NCBI RefSeq assembly: GCF_024519455.1
Contig: NZ_JALJRY010000040.1
Location: 31,133 to 95,132, forward strand
Length of the DNA: 64,000 bases
Direction of reading: 5' to 3'
Source of the DNA: Streptomyces sp. STR69
GTDB taxonomy: Bacteria; Actinomycetota; Actinomycetes; Streptomycetales; Streptomycetaceae
Shown here: one piece after another, positions 1-9,474 of the stretch
Layout: each line of letters starts with the position of its first letter
Numbering within the stretch: position 1 is the first letter of the stretch
Position numbers and translations under genes: made by a program
The notes under the pieces: generated by a model
The model's database searches: none
What the model was told of the DNA's origin: nothing
The model's input: the letters and a program-made list of their open reading frames with translations, nothing else

Positions 1-429
1 TTCTACGCAGAGTTCGTGCAGCCCCTGCTTGCTGGCTAGGTGGCGCGGCAGCTTCGGATCCACGCGCGGTAACAGGAAACGGTCGGTGAGCGCGTCCTGG
101 TGCTCGGCGATCAGGACGGCGGCTTCCTCGTCGGTGGGAATGAGGACGGCGGGACGGCCGATGCGGCGCCCGATGCGCAATAGTCCCTCCACGAGTCGTT
201 CGGGTTCCTCGGTGCCGGTCGTCGGCCAGACGAACGCACGCTCCAGGTAACGGGATACCGCGGCCGGTGTGTAACGGTCCTCCGTGATCGCATACATCGG
301 CACGCCGAGACGGCCCAGACTGCGGATCGCGCCCACCCCGCCGTGATGCAGCGGATAGGCGCCGAATTTCACGATCAGGCCCGGCACCTCGCGGTCGGCC
401 TCGAAAGGCATGCTGGTGCGTTTGGCCAC
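1..429 (-). CDS. ATP-grasp protein, N-terminal part (runs off the window)
   Basis: The frame opens at a GTG at 429-427, about 7 nt after a GGGGGGA ribosome-binding stretch, and stays open for 143 codons to base 1, so the 3' part lies outside the window. The visible protein starts MAKRTSMPFEAD and contains VIVKFGAYPLHHGG-like and LGVPMYAITED stretches, a Rossmann-like pre-ATP-grasp fold, then PAVLIPTDEEAAVLIAEH and SKQGLHELC. This is the usual entry to the ATP-binding domain of carboxylate-amine ligases of the D-aspartate-ligase type. The ATP-grasp core itself is not visible, so substrate is unknown. It is divergent from the fumarylacetoacetase gene. Codon 120 (70-72) is a TTA leucine codon, which in Streptomyces makes translation depend on the bldA tRNA. 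Confidence 0.75.
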   Translation of the reverse strand, partial: MAKRTSMPFEADREVPGLIVKFGAYPLHHGGVGAIRSLGRLGVPMYAITEDRYTPAAVSRYLERAFVWPTTGTEEPERLVEGLLRIGRRIGRPAVLIPTDEEAAVLIAEHQDALTDRFLLPRVDPKLPRHLASKQGLHELCVE

Positions 430-579
430 GGGTCCCCCCACGTGTCCCCCCTACGGACCGGACCCACCCCGTCCGTGTCCCCCAAAGGACGCTAAGCCGG
501 AATTGCCCACTCCGACAAGGCCTATTCGGACATTGCGAACTCTTTAGACACTGCCGATCCCTGCAACTCACCCGTAACG

Positions 580-594
580 TGTGGCGCGGCCACA
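580..594. promoter_or_regulatory. Operator-like palindrome upstream of fumarylacetoacetase
   Basis: TGTGGC-GCG-GCCACA is a perfect inverted repeat with 6-bp arms, ending 32 bp before the ATG of the fumarylacetoacetase gene and within the 197-bp divergent gap to the ATP-grasp gene. Position and symmetry suit a dimeric repressor site. No regulator is encoded next to it, so the protein that binds is unknown. Confidence 0.35.
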
Positions 595-626
595 TGCGAG
601 TACGTACGAGAGTGAGGCAGCACGCC

Positions 627-1841
627 ATGCCCCCCTTCGATCTTCCCGAGGGCGATCCCTTCGGCCCGCACAACCTTCCCTACGGCGTCTTCTCGCCCCT
701 CGGCTCGGACGAACGGACCGTCGGCGTCCGGTTCGGCGACCAGGTGCTCGACGCGGGCGCCGCTGCCGCCGCGCTCGGCTCGCCGTATGTCTCGCTCCTC
801 GCGCACCCCACGCTCGACCCGCTGCTCGCCGCGGGCCGTACGGCCTGGTCGGACGTCCGGCGCGCGCTGACCGCGTGGGTGACGGTGCCGTCCCACCAGG
901 AGACGATCGCCCCCTTCCTCCACCCGCTCTCCGCGGTGACCCTGCATCTGCCCTTCGAGGTCGCGGACTACGTCGACTTCTACGCCTCCGAGAACCACGC
1001 CCGGAACGTCGGCCGCATCTTCCGCCCCGACGCGCCCGACTCCCTGACCCCCAACTGGAAGCATCTGCCCATCGGTTACCACGGCCGCTCCGGCACGATC
1101 GTGGTCTCGGACACGGAGGTCGTACGACCGTCCGGGCAGCGCAAGTCCCCGTCCGACCCGGCGCCCGTCTTCGGCCCGTCGATCCGCCTGGACATCGAGG
1201 CAGAGGTCGGTTTCGTGGTCGGCACGCCGTCCGAGATGGGCCGGCCGGTCGCCCTCGCCGACTTCCGCGAACACGTCTTCGGCCTGTGCCTCCTCAACGA
1301 CTGGTCCGCACGCGACATCCAGGCCTGGGAGTACGTCCCCCTCGGCCCGTTCCTCGGCAAGTCCTTCGCCACCTCGGTGTCGGCGTGGATCACCCCGCTG
1401 GACGCATTGGAGGACGCGCGGATCGCGCCGCCCGAACGCACACACGAACTCCTTCCCTATCTGGACGACTCGGCGGAGGAGCCCGGCGGCTACGACCTCC
1501 GCATCTCGGTCGCGATCAACGGCCATACGGTGTCCGAGCCGCCGTTCTCCACCATGTACTGGACGGCCGCGCAGCAGCTCGCCCAGATGACGGTCAACGG
1601 CGCCTCCCTGCGCACCGGCGACCTGTACGGCTCCGGCACGGTCAGCGGGCCGACGGAACGCGAACGCGGTTCGCTGCTGGAGCTGACCTGGAACGGGCGG
1701 GACGTCCTCGAACTCCCGGACGGCAAGCGGACGTTCCTGGAGGACGGGGATGTCGTGACCCTGTCGGCGTGGGCACCGGGCGCGAACGGGACACGGGTGG
1801 GGCTCGGCGAGGTCACCGGACGGATCGCGGCGCGGGGCTGA
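627..1841 (+). CDS. fahA: Fumarylacetoacetase
   Basis: This 404-aa protein hydrolyses fumarylacetoacetate to fumarate and acetoacetate, the last step of tyrosine/homogentisate breakdown (EC 3.7.1.2), in the cytoplasm. Family signatures are clear: DYVDFYASENHARNVG (metal Asp and catalytic His region), WKHLPIGYHGRSGT, DIEAEVGFVVG (two metal-binding Glu) and LLNDWSARDIQAWEYVPLGPFLGKSF (metal Asp, conserved Lys). Length matches the family. The frame extends to 579, but the ATG at 627 gives the usual MPPFDLPEGDPFGPHNLPYG start and follows a GAGTGAGG stretch. It stands alone, with no other tyrosine-pathway gene in the window; a palindrome at 580-594 may control it. Confidence 0.95.
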   Translation: MPPFDLPEGDPFGPHNLPYGVFSPLGSDERTVGVRFGDQVLDAGAAAAALGSPYVSLLAHPTLDPLLAAGRTAWSDVRRALTAWVTVPSHQETIAPFLHPLSAVTLHLPFEVADYVDFYASENHARNVGRIFRPDAPDSLTPNWKHLPIGYHGRSGTIVVSDTEVVRPSGQRKSPSDPAPVFGPSIRLDIEAEVGFVVGTPSEMGRPVALADFREHVFGLCLLNDWSARDIQAWEYVPLGPFLGKSFATSVSAWITPLDALEDARIAPPERTHELLPYLDDSAEEPGGYDLRISVAINGHTVSEPPFSTMYWTAAQQLAQMTVNGASLRTGDLYGSGTVSGPTERERGSLLELTWNGRDVLELPDGKRTFLEDGDVVTLSAWAPGANGTRVGLGEVTGRIAARG

Positions 1842-2015
1842 GGTGGGTCGCGGGTGCGTCCGGTGCTCGCCGTACACCTGACTCCGGCCTCCCGGACAGT
1901 CATACTGACGGCGGGCGGGCCCACAGCTCGTGCGCTCGCCCTCGGGTACAGCCGCACCCGCAGCCCCCGTTCTTCCCTCTGTCTGTGCCGTTGACCAGGA
2001 TCCGGAGCCCGTGGC

Positions 2016-2954
2016 ATGACTGTCTGCCTGCTCCTGCTGAGCGTCGTCGCCCTCTCGGCCGCCGTGCCGGTTCCACGCGCGCTGACCCGGGCCGTGTGGC
2101 CCGAGCGGGAACCCGTGGTCGGCCTGTGGGTGTGGCAGTGCCTGGTCGCCACGGTCCTGCTGTGCTGTCTCGGCGCCCTCGTGCTCGGCGCGGCGGCCGT
2201 CTTCCACACCGTCCGCGACCATGTCTTCGCCCCGGCTCCGCCCGCCGTCACCGCGGCCTACGACCTCTCCGCCGCCCCCGTCTGGGCCGTCGCCCTCACG
2301 CTGTCGCTGGCGTGCGGCGCGGCCTGGACGACGGCGATGCTGGCCCGCGAACTCGCCGAGGCCCGCCGTCGGCGCGGCCTGGCCCGCGCCCTGCTGCGGG
2401 AGCGCGCCCCCGACCTGCCCGCCGGGCTGCCCCCGGCGCGCGGTCCCCTCCTCGTCCTGGAGGACGAGTACCCGGACGCCTGGTGGATGCCGGGCCATCC
2501 GCCCCAGCTGGTCGTCACCACGGGCGCCCTGCACCGCCTCACCGGCCACCAGCTCGACGCGGTCCTCACCCACGAACGCGGTCACGCCCGCGCCCACCAC
2601 GACTGGCTGCTGCATCTGTCGACGGCGCTGGCCTCCGGCTTCCCGCACGTCCCCCTGTTCGCCCACTTCTGCGACCAGACCCACCGGCTGGTCGAGCTGG
2701 CCGCCGACGACACGGCGTCCCGCCGATGCGGCCACCTCACCACGGCGCTGGCACTGATCGAACTGAACAACCACCGCGGTGTCCTCTCCTGCGCCTCCAG
2801 CCACCGCCTCCTCGGCGAACGCGTCGACCGCCTCCTGGACCCCCGCCCGAGGCTGGGCCGCCGCCGCCGCGCCCTGACAACGACCGTGGCGGCAATGATC
2901 CCCCTGCTGCCCCTCCTGATCGTGTTCGCACCGGGGCTGACTGCACTGAGCTGA
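2016..2954 (+). CDS. M56 family (BlaR1-type) membrane metallopeptidase
   Basis: A 312-aa integral membrane zinc peptidase. Hydrophobic segments lie at about residues 1-20, 35-65 and 80-105. They are followed by a cytoplasmic domain with VLTHERGHARAHHDW, an HExxH zinc site (H-E-R-G-H) near residue 190, then ELAADDTA with the downstream zinc ligand. A final membrane segment (LLPLLIVFAPGL) closes the protein. It resembles the short Streptomyces M56 proteins that lack the penicillin-sensor domain of BlaR1. These are often paired with a BlaI-type repressor gene; none is present on either side here. The ATG has GGAG 8 bases upstream. Substrate unknown. Confidence 0.85.
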   Translation: MTVCLLLLSVVALSAAVPVPRALTRAVWPEREPVVGLWVWQCLVATVLLCCLGALVLGAAAVFHTVRDHVFAPAPPAVTAAYDLSAAPVWAVALTLSLACGAAWTTAMLARELAEARRRRGLARALLRERAPDLPAGLPPARGPLLVLEDEYPDAWWMPGHPPQLVVTTGALHRLTGHQLDAVLTHERGHARAHHDWLLHLSTALASGFPHVPLFAHFCDQTHRLVELAADDTASRRCGHLTTALALIELNNHRGVLSCASSHRLLGERVDRLLDPRPRLGRRRRALTTTVAAMIPLLPLLIVFAPGLTALS

Positions 2955-3054
2955 CAACCGTGACCCACCGGACATGGCCTGCTGCCCCGCCCCTCGGCTG
3001 AGACCCCTAGGCCGATACCCGGGGCGGCTGCCAGCCGCCGGGCCGTCGCCCTGA

Positions 3055-3327
3055 CGACAGTCGGCAACAGCACCCGACCGACAGCGTCGGCGCGACCACG
3101 TCGGCTCGTCAACCGACCGCGCCCCCGCGACCCCACCTGTAAGCCCCGCCTCGGCCCCGGCCACTCCCGTCCAGGCCAAGACCCCGGTCGACCCGAACGC
3201 CGACGTACGCAAGGCGGCCGTCCTCGCCCTGACCCGGCACCGCACGACCGACGCCCGCGCGGCCCTCGCCACGGCGACCGCCGACTCGGACGCGGACGTC
3301 AGGGCGTACGCGACCCGCGCGCTGTAG
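3055..3327 (+). pseudogene. Remnant of a HEAT-repeat protein (C-terminal tail only)
   Basis: The frame from 3055 to the TAG at 3325-3327 has no usable start codon. It ends with a clear HEAT-like repeat: NADVRKAAVLALTRHRTTDA followed by ARAALATATADSDADVRAYA and TRAL-stop. The part before it (3055-3170) is Pro/Ala-rich and looks degenerate. Such tails end PBS-lyase/HEAT scaffold proteins. The likeliest reading is a relic of a larger gene whose 5' part was deleted, lying between the M56 gene and recQ. A frame-shifted intact gene is excluded by a TGA at 3052 and by the M56 gene immediately upstream. Confidence 0.45.
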
Positions 3328-3354
3328 CGGGCGGCGGGTCGGAGGGGCCGCCCC

Positions 3355-5394
<2,040 letters not shown>

Positions 5395-5638
5395 CGCTCG
5401 TCCCCCGTACGTCGTCCCTCGACCACTGCGTCCACGATAGGGCTCCGCGCTGACAGCGTCGGAGTTATCCACAGGCCGGTGGCGGTGACCGGGTGTGGTC
5501 AGTCGAATGGCTCCCGTCACATGGCGCGACCGTTACGGCCGGAACATGCTGCTCGGGCGGGCCGGGGGAGGTCCGCCACGCCACCGAACGGACGGCGCGC
5601 CGTGCGCGGGCGCCTCCCGAAGTCCAAGGAGCCCCACC

Positions 5639-6187
5639 ATGTTCCCTCGGCCGCTGTCCCCTCGGCCCCCGTCCTCCCGGCCCCTGCGGGGTGTCGTCAA
5701 GGCCGCCGTCGCGGTGGCGACTGCCGCGGCCTTCGCGCTGACGGCCGCCCCGGCCCACGCCGCGTCCGACCCCGACCCGTCCGTGTGGACCACGCTGAGC
5801 AAGACGTACCAGGCCACCTCGAAGTACGGGTACGAGGCGTTCGCCGCGGGCGGCGGATACGTACGCACCGACACCTGTGTCGCCGACCCGACCGAGGGCG
5901 GCATGGGCTACCACTACGTCAACCCGGCGAACATCGATTCACTCGATCCGGCGAAACCGGCGGCCCTGCTGTACGCGGACGGGTCCGACTTCGTCGAGGG
6001 ACGCCGGCTGGTCGCCGTGGAGTGGGTGGTGAAGGACACGGGTCAGGCCGCGCCGACGCTGTTCGGGCAGACCTTCCAGAAGGGCCTGCTCCCCGGCTAC
6101 TTCACCCTCCACGCCTGGATCTACAAGCCCAATCCCAAGGGCCTGTTCGCACCCTGGAACCCCGAGGTCGTCTGCCCGAAAGCCTGA
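5639..6187 (+). CDS. Small secreted protein of unknown function
   Basis: A 182-aa protein with a Sec signal peptide: Arg/Pro-rich n-region, hydrophobic core VVKAAVAVATAAAFALTA, and an APAHA-AS cleavage site near residue 40. The mature part (about 142 aa, starting SDPDPSVWTTLSKTYQATSKY) contains two cysteines (DTCVADPTEGG and EVVCPKA) that could form a disulfide. It reads as a compact globular domain with many aromatics; no enzyme motif is recognised. It resembles unannotated Streptomyces secreted proteins. The ATG follows AAGGAG by 7 bases; an upstream extension of the frame to 5495 lacks a ribosome site and would bury the signal peptide. Confidence 0.8.
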   Translation: MFPRPLSPRPPSSRPLRGVVKAAVAVATAAAFALTAAPAHAASDPDPSVWTTLSKTYQATSKYGYEAFAAGGGYVRTDTCVADPTEGGMGYHYVNPANIDSLDPAKPAALLYADGSDFVEGRRLVAVEWVVKDTGQAAPTLFGQTFQKGLLPGYFTLHAWIYKPNPKGLFAPWNPEVVCPKA

Positions 6188-6199
6188 CCGCACACGCAC

Positions 6200-6236
6200 G
6201 AAGGCCCCGGCCCCCGCGAAGGGAACCGGGGCCTTC
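6200..6236. terminator. Bidirectional terminator between the secreted-protein gene and nuoN
   Basis: GAAGGCCCCGG (6200-6210) pairs perfectly with CCGGGGCCTTC (6226-6236) around a 15-base loop. It lies between two convergent genes, 12 bp after the secreted-protein stop and 9 bp after the nuoN stop, and so can end both transcripts, including the 16-kb nuo message. There is no strong U-tract, as is common in Streptomyces. Confidence 0.8.
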
Positions 6237-6245
6237 GGCCTGTAC

Positions 6246-7901
6246 TCAGCGGGCGAAGACCCCCGCCTGGTTCGCCAGGTCCAGGAAGTACTGCGGGGCC
6301 ACACCGAGGACGAGCGTGACCGCCACGCCGATCCCGATCGTCGCCATGGTCAGCGGGGACGGGACCGCGACGGTCGGGCCGTCGGGCCTCGGCTCGCTGA
6401 AGAACATGAGCACGATCACGCGGATGTAGAAGAACGCAGCGATGGCGGAGGAAAGCACACCGACCACGACCAGCGGGGCCGCGCCGCCGGCCGCCGCCGC
6501 CTTGAACACGGCGAACTTCCCGGCGAAACCGGCCGTCAGCGGAATGCCCGCGAAGGACAGCAGGAACACCGCGAAGACGGCCGCGACCAGCGGCGACCTG
6601 CGTCCGAGCCCGGCCCACTTGGACAGGTGGGTCGCCTCACCGCCGGCGTCCCGTACGAGGGTGACGACCGCGAAGGCGCCGATCGTCACGAACGAGTACG
6701 CGCCCAGGTAGAAGAGGACCGACGAGACGCCGTCCCTGGTGGTCGCGATGACACCCGCGAGGATGAAGCCCGCGTGGGCGATCGACGAGTACGCCAGGAG
6801 TCGCTTGATGTCGGTCTGGGTGATCGCGACGATCGCGCCGCCCAGCATCGTGATGATCGCGACGCCCCACATGACGGGCCGCCAGTCCCAGCGCAGGCCC
6901 GGCAGCACGACGTAGAGGAGCCGGAGCAGCGCTCCGAAGGCGGCCACCTTGGTCGCGGCGGCCATGAAGCCGGTGACCGGGGTCGGCGCGCCCTGGTAGA
7001 CGTCGGGCGTCCACATGTGGAACGGCACCGCGCCCACCTTGAACAGCAGCCCCATGACGATCATGGCGCCACCGATGAGCAGCAGCGCGTCGTTGCCCAT
7101 GGTGTCCGCGAGGGCGGGGTTGATGTTGGTGATGGAGCCGTCGACGACCTGCGCGATCGTGGCGTACGACATCGAGCCCGCGTAGCCGTAGAGCAGCGCG
7201 ATGCCGAACAGGGTGAACGCGGAGGCGAAGGCGCCGAGGAGGAAGTACTTGACCGCGGCCTCCTGCGACAGGAGCCGCTTGCGGCGGGCCAGGGCGCACA
7301 GGAGGTAGAGCGGGAGGGAGAAGACTTCCAGGGCCACGAACAGGGTCAACAGGTCGTTGGCGGACGGGAAGACCAGCATGCCGGAGACCGCGAAGAGCAG
7401 GAGCGGGAACACCTCCGTGGTGGTGAACCCGGCCTTGACGGCGGCCTTCTCGCTGTCGCTGCCGGGCACGGACGCGCCCTGCGCGGCGAAGGAGTCGACG
7501 CGGTTGCCGTGCGCCTCGGGGTCGAGGCGCCGCTCGGCGAAGGTGAACAGGCCGACAAGGCCGGAGAGCAGGATCACGCCCTGGAGGAACAGGGAGGGTC
7601 CGTCGACCGCGATCGCGCCCATCGCCGCGATGTGTGCCTTGGTGGTGCCGTACCCGTCCGCCGCGAGTGCCACGACCGCCGCGAAGGCGGCGCAGAGCGC
7701 CACGACGGACACGAACACCTGGGCGTAGTAACGGGACTTGCGCGGGACGAACGCCTCGACCAGTACCCCGATGAGCGCCGCGCCGAGGATGATCAAGGTG
7801 GGCGACAATTGCCCGTACTCGATCTTCGGCGTGGGGATCTTCGAGATCGGGTCCGCGGCTGCCGCCGTTGTCCACAGGCTGTGGACGGCTGTTGCGCTCA
7901 C
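6246..7901 (-). CDS. nuoN: NADH-quinone oxidoreductase subunit N
   Basis: A 551-aa membrane-arm antiporter-like subunit of complex I, with about 14 transmembrane helices. It has the Lys-containing broken-helix region KRLLAYSSIAHAGFILAG and MWTPDVYQGAPTPVTGFMA, both typical of this proton-channel family. It is the last gene of the nuo operon. Its GTG start overlaps the nuoM stop as GTGA, and a strong hairpin follows its stop. A TTGTCCACAGGCTGTGGAC inverted stretch occurs within the first codons but looks incidental. Confidence 0.97.
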   Translation of the reverse strand: MSATAVHSLWTTAAAADPISKIPTPKIEYGQLSPTLIILGAALIGVLVEAFVPRKSRYYAQVFVSVVALCAAFAAVVALAADGYGTTKAHIAAMGAIAVDGPSLFLQGVILLSGLVGLFTFAERRLDPEAHGNRVDSFAAQGASVPGSDSEKAAVKAGFTTTEVFPLLLFAVSGMLVFPSANDLLTLFVALEVFSLPLYLLCALARRKRLLSQEAAVKYFLLGAFASAFTLFGIALLYGYAGSMSYATIAQVVDGSITNINPALADTMGNDALLLIGGAMIVMGLLFKVGAVPFHMWTPDVYQGAPTPVTGFMAAATKVAAFGALLRLLYVVLPGLRWDWRPVMWGVAIITMLGGAIVAITQTDIKRLLAYSSIAHAGFILAGVIATTRDGVSSVLFYLGAYSFVTIGAFAVVTLVRDAGGEATHLSKWAGLGRRSPLVAAVFAVFLLSFAGIPLTAGFAGKFAVFKAAAAGGAAPLVVVGVLSSAIAAFFYIRVIVLMFFSEPRPDGPTVAVPSPLTMATIGIGVAVTLVLGVAPQYFLDLANQAGVFAR

Positions 7902-9469
7902 TTGGCCGCCTCCACCGAGGGCTTGGGATCCTTCTTGTGTACGTCGGACAGGGTCTGCTTGACCGACGGGTTCACGATGTCCGTGATCGGCTTCGGGTAG
8001 ACGCCCAGGAAGATCAGCAGCACGATCAGCGGGGCGACGACCAGGAGTTCACGCGGTCGCAGGTCCGGCATCGTGGCGACCTCGGGCTTCACCGGGCCGG
8101 TCATCGTCCGCTGGTAGAGGACGAGGGTGTACAGCGCGGCCAGGACGATCCCGAAGGTCGCGATGATCCCGATCGCCGGGTAGCGCGTGAACGTGCCGAC
8201 CAGGACCAGGAACTCGCTCACGAAGGGCGCAAGTCCCGGCAGCGACAGGGTCGCCAGGCTGCCGATCAGGAAGGTGCCGGCGAGCACCGGGGCCACTTTC
8301 TGCACCCCTCCGTAGTCGGCGATCAGACGCGAGCCGCGCCGCGAGATCAGGAATCCGGCGACCAGCATCAACGCTGCCGTGGAAATACCGTGGTTGACCA
8401 TGTAGAGCGTCGCGCCGGACTGGCCCTGGCTGGTCATCGCGAAGATGCCCAGGACGATGAACCCGAAGTGCGAGATCGACGCGTACGCCACCAGCCGCTT
8501 GATGTCCCGCTGTCCGACCGCGAGAAGCGCCCCGTAGATGATGCTGATCAGGGCGAGGACGAGAATGACGGGCGTCGCCCACTTGCTGGCCTCGGGGAAG
8601 AGCTGGAGGCAGAAGCGGAGCATCGCGAAGGTGCCCACCTTGTCGACGACCGCCGTGATGAGCACGGCGACCGGCGCGGTGGACTCCTGCATGGCGTTGG
8701 GCAGCCAGGTGTGCAGCGGCCACAGCGGTGCCTTCACCGCGAAGGCGAAGAAGAAGCCCAGGAACAGCCAGCGTTCGGTGTTGGTCGCCATGTGCAGCGT
8801 GCCGTTGGCCCGTGCCTGCGCGATCTCCGCGAGCGAGAAGTTCCCGGCCACTACGTAGAGGCCGATCACGGCCGCCAGCATGATGAGCCCGCCGACCAGG
8901 TTGTAGAGCAGGAACTTCACGGCGGCGTACGACCGTTGGGTGGCCGCCGCCTCGTCGCCGTGCTCGTGGGCCCGGTCCCCGAAGCCGCCGATGAGGAAGT
9001 ACATCGGGATCAGCATGGCTTCGAAGAAGATGTAGAAGAGGAAGACGTCGGTGGCCTCGAAGGAGATGATCACCATCGCCTCCACCGCAAGGATGAGGGC
9101 GAAGAAGCCCTGAGTGGGCCGCCAGCGCTTGCTGCCGGTCTCCAGGGGGTCGGCGTCGTGCCAGCCGGCCAGGATCACGAACGGGATCAGCAGGGCGGTG
9201 AGCGCGATCAGCGCGACCGCGATGCCGTCCACACCCAGTTCGTAGCGGACCCCGAAGTCGGCGATCCAGGCGTGGGACTCGGTGAGTTGGTAGCGGTCGC
9301 CGCCCGGGTCGAAGCGCACCAGGACGACGATGCCCAGCACGAGCGTCGCCAGGGAGACGAACAGCGCCAGCCATTTCGCGGCGGTGCGCCGGGCGGCCGG
9401 GACGGCGGCCGTGGCCACCGCCCCGAGGGCCGGCAGCGCCGCCGTCGCTGTCAGGAGGGGAAAGGACAT
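7898..9469 (-). CDS. nuoM: NADH-quinone oxidoreductase subunit M
   Basis: A 523-aa antiporter-like complex I subunit. It shows the FYIFFEAMLIPMYFLIG segment with the conserved Glu of TM5, PLWPLHTWLPNAMQESTAPVA, and KRLVAYASISHFGFIVLG with the proton-channel Lys. Roughly 14 membrane helices are visible by hydrophobicity. The ATG lies 5 bp after the nuoL stop, and its 3' end overlaps nuoN by 4 bp, so translation is coupled through the operon. Confidence 0.97.
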   Translation of the reverse strand: MSFPLLTATAALPALGAVATAAVPAARRTAAKWLALFVSLATLVLGIVVLVRFDPGGDRYQLTESHAWIADFGVRYELGVDGIAVALIALTALLIPFVILAGWHDADPLETGSKRWRPTQGFFALILAVEAMVIISFEATDVFLFYIFFEAMLIPMYFLIGGFGDRAHEHGDEAAATQRSYAAVKFLLYNLVGGLIMLAAVIGLYVVAGNFSLAEIAQARANGTLHMATNTERWLFLGFFFAFAVKAPLWPLHTWLPNAMQESTAPVAVLITAVVDKVGTFAMLRFCLQLFPEASKWATPVILVLALISIIYGALLAVGQRDIKRLVAYASISHFGFIVLGIFAMTSQGQSGATLYMVNHGISTAALMLVAGFLISRRGSRLIADYGGVQKVAPVLAGTFLIGSLATLSLPGLAPFVSEFLVLVGTFTRYPAIGIIATFGIVLAALYTLVLYQRTMTGPVKPEVATMPDLRPRELLVVAPLIVLLIFLGVYPKPITDIVNPSVKQTLSDVHKKDPKPSVEAAK

Positions 9470-9474
9470 CGGTA

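Noticed and set aside
2016..2954. BlaI/MecI-type partner for the M56 peptidase
   Set aside because: Neither flank encodes a BlaI-like winged helix and no BlaI-type operator was seen.
5465..5473. TTATCCACA, a DnaA-box-like sequence upstream of recQ
   Set aside because: A single box; an origin needs a cluster. Two TTGTCCACA copies elsewhere (7868-7876 in nuoN, 38322-38330 at the mqnA start) are isolated too and may be chance.
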